Shown here one piece after another: positions 60,978-64,000 of a stretch of 64,000 bases of DNA (within the stretch, counting starts at the first letter, position 1; each line of letters begins with the position of its first letter). The position numbers were made by a program, and so were the translations under genes. Below the pieces are notes generated by a model. It ran no database searches, had not been told where the DNA came from, and was given only the letters and a program-made list of their open reading frames with translations. The stretch comes from UBA4660 sp034408895 (GTDB lineage Bacteria > Bacteroidota > Bacteroidia > Flavobacteriales_D > Sanyastnellaceae), in the NCBI GenBank assembly GCA_034408895.1, contig JAWXCI010000019.1, forward strand, positions 1 through 64,000, in the 5' to 3' direction.

Positions 60978-61553
60978 TTATTTGAACGTTGGCTGGAAGG
61001 CAGATTGGAAATCGGCCCATGATGTGTTTTTGTGGTGTCCATCATGAAAATATTTTAGCAGACCTTCCAATTGGCCGGCATTGAGCAACCCACGTGATTG
61101 GTTGAGATAAGCACCGGCTTCATCCAGTATCACAATAGTGGGATAGGCTCCCACCTGAAGGAATCCGGAGAATTCATGTGTGCCGTTGCGTCCTGCTGCC
61201 GCAGGATTGTAATTCGGGTTGGTGTATTTAGTGCCTTTGTAATTCACCGGATCGGGCGATTCAGCATCAAACTTCACACAGTAGAAATGCTGGTTTACGT
61301 AGTTAGCCACATCATCACTTTGGAAGGTGGTTTTCGATAGCGTTTTGCACGGGCCGCACCACTTGGTGTACACGTCAATCATTATTTGTTTGGGCGCTTT
61401 CTTCTGGAGTTCCAGCGCTTCCCCAATTGTTACCCAATGTATTTTTTCGACCAGTGGTGCCACGGTTGCAGGCGTTTGCTGCGGTTGTACCTGCTGTGCA
61501 TTAATAAAGACAGGCAGGGCAAGGATGAATAATGCAATAAATTTTTTAGTCAT
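60978..61553 (-). CDS. Exported thioredoxin-fold protein
   Basis: A 191-aa exported protein (signal ending FINAQ) with a thioredoxin-like DUF255-type fold: IMIDVYTKWCGPCKTLSKTTF (redox CGPC), VANYVNQHFYCVKFDAES and the cis-proline loop GAYPTIVILDEAG. It is probably a periplasmic disulfide reductase. Gap 61554-61751 holds a TTGGCAA/TTGCCAA hairpin (61673-61691) and no gene. Confidence 0.85.
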   Translation of the reverse strand: MTKKFIALFILALPVFINAQQVQPQQTPATVAPLVEKIHWVTIGEALELQKKAPKQIMIDVYTKWCGPCKTLSKTTFQSDDVANYVNQHFYCVKFDAESPDPVNYKGTKYTNPNYNPAAAGRNGTHEFSGFLQVGAYPTIVILDEAGAYLNQSRGLLNAGQLEGLLKYFHDGHHKNTSWADFQSAFQPTFK

Positions 61554-61751
61554 GTTGGTTTTTTTAAGTTGTGTTGTCAGCGTTAGTTTATTTCAATGAT
61601 GTTGATGAGCGCTTGCCTTTTGGGAGCCCTCATATTCATTGTTTGTCTGGTTTGTTTTTTTGATTTTCCACTGTTGGCAATTTCGTTGCCAAGATAAAAA
61701 GAGGTAACTCAAATAGCCGTGCTGATAAGCAGGAAGTTTGTGATGCCAACT

Positions 61752-63287
61752 CTACTTCACCTCCAGCATAAGCTTGCGCACCAACGGTGAAATTATTATC
61801 AGTGCTGCACCGCAGATCAGCCCATAAATTGCCAACTGCTGATACCCATCGGTGTAAGCTGTAAGTTTAGTAAGGCCTGATGCGGTTTCATCCGGTTCGG
61901 TCATGCCTGCACCCAGGATACCGGCAAAATACTGTCCGTAGGCACTGGCCAAAAACCATAAACCCATTATGATTCCAAACAATCGTTTGGGTGCCAGCTT
62001 CGTCATGGCAGAAAGGCCAATGGGGGAGAGGCACAATTCGCCAATGGTGATAATCAGGTATGCAAAAGCAAAAACGGTAAGGGAGCTAATGCCATCTGGG
62101 CCAGCATAATTAATAAGGAGGTGAAACACATAGAATGCGGCTGCAAGAAAAAAGAATCCCAACCCGAACTTGACAACCGTATTGGGTTCAGCGTTTCTCT
62201 TGTTCAACCATAACCACAACAATCCGAATAGCGGACTGAGCAGTATTACAAACAATGAATTGACGCTGTTGTTTACTTCGTTAGGGTCCATTCCAATGCC
62301 GCCCACTGAGTGGGTAACGTGGTCTCTTGCCACCAGTGCCAGCGAGCCTCCGCTTTGTTCGAAAAACGCCCAAAAGAATATGGAGAACACAATAAAAACC
62401 AGCGCAGCAGAAAGTTTAGAAATTTCAGAACGGGTGGAGCGGGACATTTCATAGATGAAGTACAGCAGTGCACACGGGCCTACTATATACATAAACATAT
62501 CCGTGTAGGCCGTATTGGAAATAAGCAACAAGATAAAAGGAATGGAAATGAGCGACCCGATGTAAACCAGCACTTGGTACATGGTGGCTTTGCTGTTGGA
62601 ATTGATGTCCCCATTGCGCAAGGGTGAAAAGCCAAGCGGCCCAAGTGTGTGTTTGGTTAAAGCAAAGACCAAAAGTCCCAGCAGCATGGCAATACCCGCC
62701 ACAATAAATGCCCAGTGCCAGCCATAGTTATCGCCCAGGTTGAAACAGAGGTAACCGCCAAGCAAGGCTCCAATGTTGATCCCGGAATAGAACAATGCAA
62801 AACCGGCATCCCTTCGCCTGTCGCCATCATTGTAAAGCAAGCCCACCACTCCAGAGATATTCGGTTTAAAAAATCCAGTTCCCACAATGGATATACTGGT
62901 TCCGATGTAAAACAAATCGGCAGGTGCCACTGCAATAGTGAAGCTGCCAATGGCCATTAGTAATCCGCCCCAGAAAATGGACTTGCGGAAGCCAAGGATT
63001 TTATCAGCAAAAAATCCACCTACAAATGTCATGGTGTACACAAACGCCTGTATAGCTCCATACTTCAGATTGGCTTCCGTTTTAGCCATGAGCAATTGCT
63101 CCACCATAAACACCGTGAGCACTCCCCGCATTCCGTAGAAGCAAAAGCGCTCCCACATTTCAGCAAGGAATAAATACCAAAGTTGTTTGGGGTATTTGCC
63201 GCTGAAATTTCTTATCGCGGCAAGTTGCGGGTCAATGTTTTCCGGCTGATTTTTCGGAATCAGGTCTTCGTCAAGTGGTCTTTGCAT
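61752..63287 (-). CDS. POT/PTR-family peptide transporter
   Basis: A 511-aa inner-membrane transporter with about 12-14 transmembrane helices, moving di- and tripeptides with protons. LFLAEMWERFCFYGMRGVL has the ExxERFxYYG-like POT signature; FFYSGINIGALLGG-like ALFYSGINIGALLGGYL and a later IGELCLSPIGLSAMTKLAPKR are also typical. It is downstream of the incomplete POT gene at 63338, with 50 bp between them. Confidence 0.9.
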   Translation of the reverse strand: MQRPLDEDLIPKNQPENIDPQLAAIRNFSGKYPKQLWYLFLAEMWERFCFYGMRGVLTVFMVEQLLMAKTEANLKYGAIQAFVYTMTFVGGFFADKILGFRKSIFWGGLLMAIGSFTIAVAPADLFYIGTSISIVGTGFFKPNISGVVGLLYNDGDRRRDAGFALFYSGINIGALLGGYLCFNLGDNYGWHWAFIVAGIAMLLGLLVFALTKHTLGPLGFSPLRNGDINSNSKATMYQVLVYIGSLISIPFILLLISNTAYTDMFMYIVGPCALLYFIYEMSRSTRSEISKLSAALVFIVFSIFFWAFFEQSGGSLALVARDHVTHSVGGIGMDPNEVNNSVNSLFVILLSPLFGLLWLWLNKRNAEPNTVVKFGLGFFFLAAAFYVFHLLINYAGPDGISSLTVFAFAYLIITIGELCLSPIGLSAMTKLAPKRLFGIIMGLWFLASAYGQYFAGILGAGMTEPDETASGLTKLTAYTDGYQQLAIYGLICGAALIIISPLVRKLMLEVK

Positions 63288-63337
63288 AGTTGCTCAATTA
63301 TGTATCAAACTGGCTTTTGCCGGAGGTAAACTGAAAA

Positions 63338-64000
63338 TCAATCATGTCCTGTTTTTGCCCGAACCACTGCACGAATTTTTTTCACGAAGATGAATAAAAG
63401 AACTGAACAGAGCAATGCACCGCAAAGGTTTATCCAGAACACCAACGATTTGTCTTCATTGTCGCTTCCCATGTGGCCGAGCACACCTGCCAGTTTATTT
63501 CCGATGGATGTGGAAAGAAACCATCCTCCCATCATTACTGCCGTGAGCCGTGCCGGACTTAGTTTCGAAACAAGCGACAGACCCATGGGACTGAGGCACA
63601 ATTCGCCAAACGTTATTACTGCATAAGTTCCCACCAGCCACATCGCTGAAACTTTTTCGACTCCATTGTTGCTCGCCTTTACAGCGAAGATCATAACGAT
63701 AGTGCTAAGACCGGTAATCAAAAGTCCGAGAGCGATTTTACCAGGTGTGGAGAATCCTCGCCTTCGAGCTACAAGAAATGAGAAGATGGCAATTACCAGT
63801 GGTGTGAATACGACCACAAAGAATGGATTTAATGACTGGAACAATTCTGTTGAAATCAAAACTTTTTCTTCACCGGCAGCGGGCCACTCGCTTTGCGCAA
63901 GATTGTCCAGGTAAGGATGCACCTTTCCGGCTGAGTCGGCTTCAGCAGTTACGGTTTGCTTCAAACTAAATGTCTCTGAAAATCCTGTGAGTGCAGTCGG
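63338..64000 (-). CDS. POT/PTR-family peptide transporter, truncated by window edge
   Basis: The frame is open from the right edge to the stop at 63338, giving at least 220 residues. These are the C-terminal helices of a POT transporter: SLNPFFVVVFTPLVIAIFSFL, SAMWLVGTYAVITFGELCLSPMGLSLVSKLSPARL and MMGGWFLSTSIGNKLAGVL. The N-terminal half lies outside. It pairs with the POT gene next to it. Confidence 0.88.
   Translation of the reverse strand, partial: PTALTGFSETFSLKQTVTAEADSAGKVHPYLDNLAQSEWPAAGEEKVLISTELFQSLNPFFVVVFTPLVIAIFSFLVARRRGFSTPGKIALGLLITGLSTIVMIFAVKASNNGVEKVSAMWLVGTYAVITFGELCLSPMGLSLVSKLSPARLTAVMMGGWFLSTSIGNKLAGVLGHMGSDNEDKSLVFWINLCGALLCSVLLFIFVKKIRAVVRAKTGHD

Noticed and set aside
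61673..61691. TTGGCAA/TTGCCAA hairpin as a terminator of the POT gene
   Set aside because: No T-run follows on either strand, and it lies 61 bp from the stop codon.

Overview
The window looks like the chromosome of a Bacteroidota bacterium, most probably a Flavobacteriales relative. Four things support this: secreted proteins with C-terminal type IX secretion (T9SS) sorting domains; many GCTDxxACNYxxxA cysteine repeats typical of that order; gene starts a few bases downstream of TAnnTTTG-like promoter boxes; and families common in the phylum (DUF5723, DUF5777, DUF4105, DUF4359, WG repeats, Reg_prop histidine kinases, POT peptide transporters). No rRNA operon, prophage or transposase gene is visible. 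Most of the window is ordinary housekeeping and cell-envelope chromosome. What stands out is the number of short palindromic repeats and gene relics.

Layout. 1-201: the end of a CRISPR array with 47-bp repeats of type II-C Bacteroidota style; no cas gene is inside the window. 0.7-11.6 kb: secreted proteins (serine hydrolase, FG-GAP/ASPIC protein, WG-repeat protein, dockerin-ended protein) around a Reg_prop histidine kinase and a NarL-type response regulator. 11.7-15.2 kb: rsmE, a DUF4359 protein and a GH20 hexosaminidase. 15.3-16.3 kb: tRNA-Ser, tRNA-Pro and tRNA-Arg, followed by decayed tRNA copies whose arms are replaced by TCCCGAT..ATCGGGA palindromes, with a GIY-YIG nuclease gene among them. 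16.5-23.2 kb: envelope proteins, kdsA, a four-helix-bundle (23S intervening-sequence type) cassette bounded by inverted repeats, a T9SS protein and a PIG-V-like membrane protein. 23.2-34.4 kb: glycosyltransferase, methyltransferase, HEAT protein, NUDIX hydrolase, aat, outer-membrane beta-barrel, rhomboid, PhoD, SRPBCC proteins and an SF2 helicase. 34.8-47.9 kb: a zinc-ribbon-family protein lacking all its cysteines, Nif3, lpxK, TlpA, an ECF sigma/anti-sigma pair, a Rieske oxygenase with PaaE-like reductase and PaaI thioesterase, and PspC/PadR. 48.3-52.5 kb: dapF, DUF4105, DUF2442 and a broken TPR gene. 52.7-54.7 kb: an ATPase-RloB pair, a probable defence module. 54.8-56.9 kb: a 2-oxoacid dehydrogenase E1 gene split in two by a repeat element. 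56.9-60.7 kb: thioredoxin, ferredoxin, haem-motif lipoproteins, OB-fold, YceI and DUF5777. 61-64 kb: thioredoxin and two POT transporters, the last cut by the window edge.

How the genes relate. The histidine kinase at 4.7 kb and response regulator at 9.1 kb probably form one signalling pair. kdsA and lpxK serve lipid A/Kdo synthesis. dapF supplies diaminopimelate for peptidoglycan. The Rieske/PaaE-like pair probably forms a two-component oxygenase. The lipoprotein-YceI-DUF5777 run looks like one co-transcribed envelope module.

The most interesting signals are: the repeat that split the E1 gene, with a relative of it tolerated in frame inside dapF; the tRNA relics carrying palindromes where their arms should be; the inverted-repeat four-helix-bundle cassette; and the loss of all four zinc ligands in a conserved zinc-ribbon protein. 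All family assignments were made by eye from the protein sequences, without database searches.
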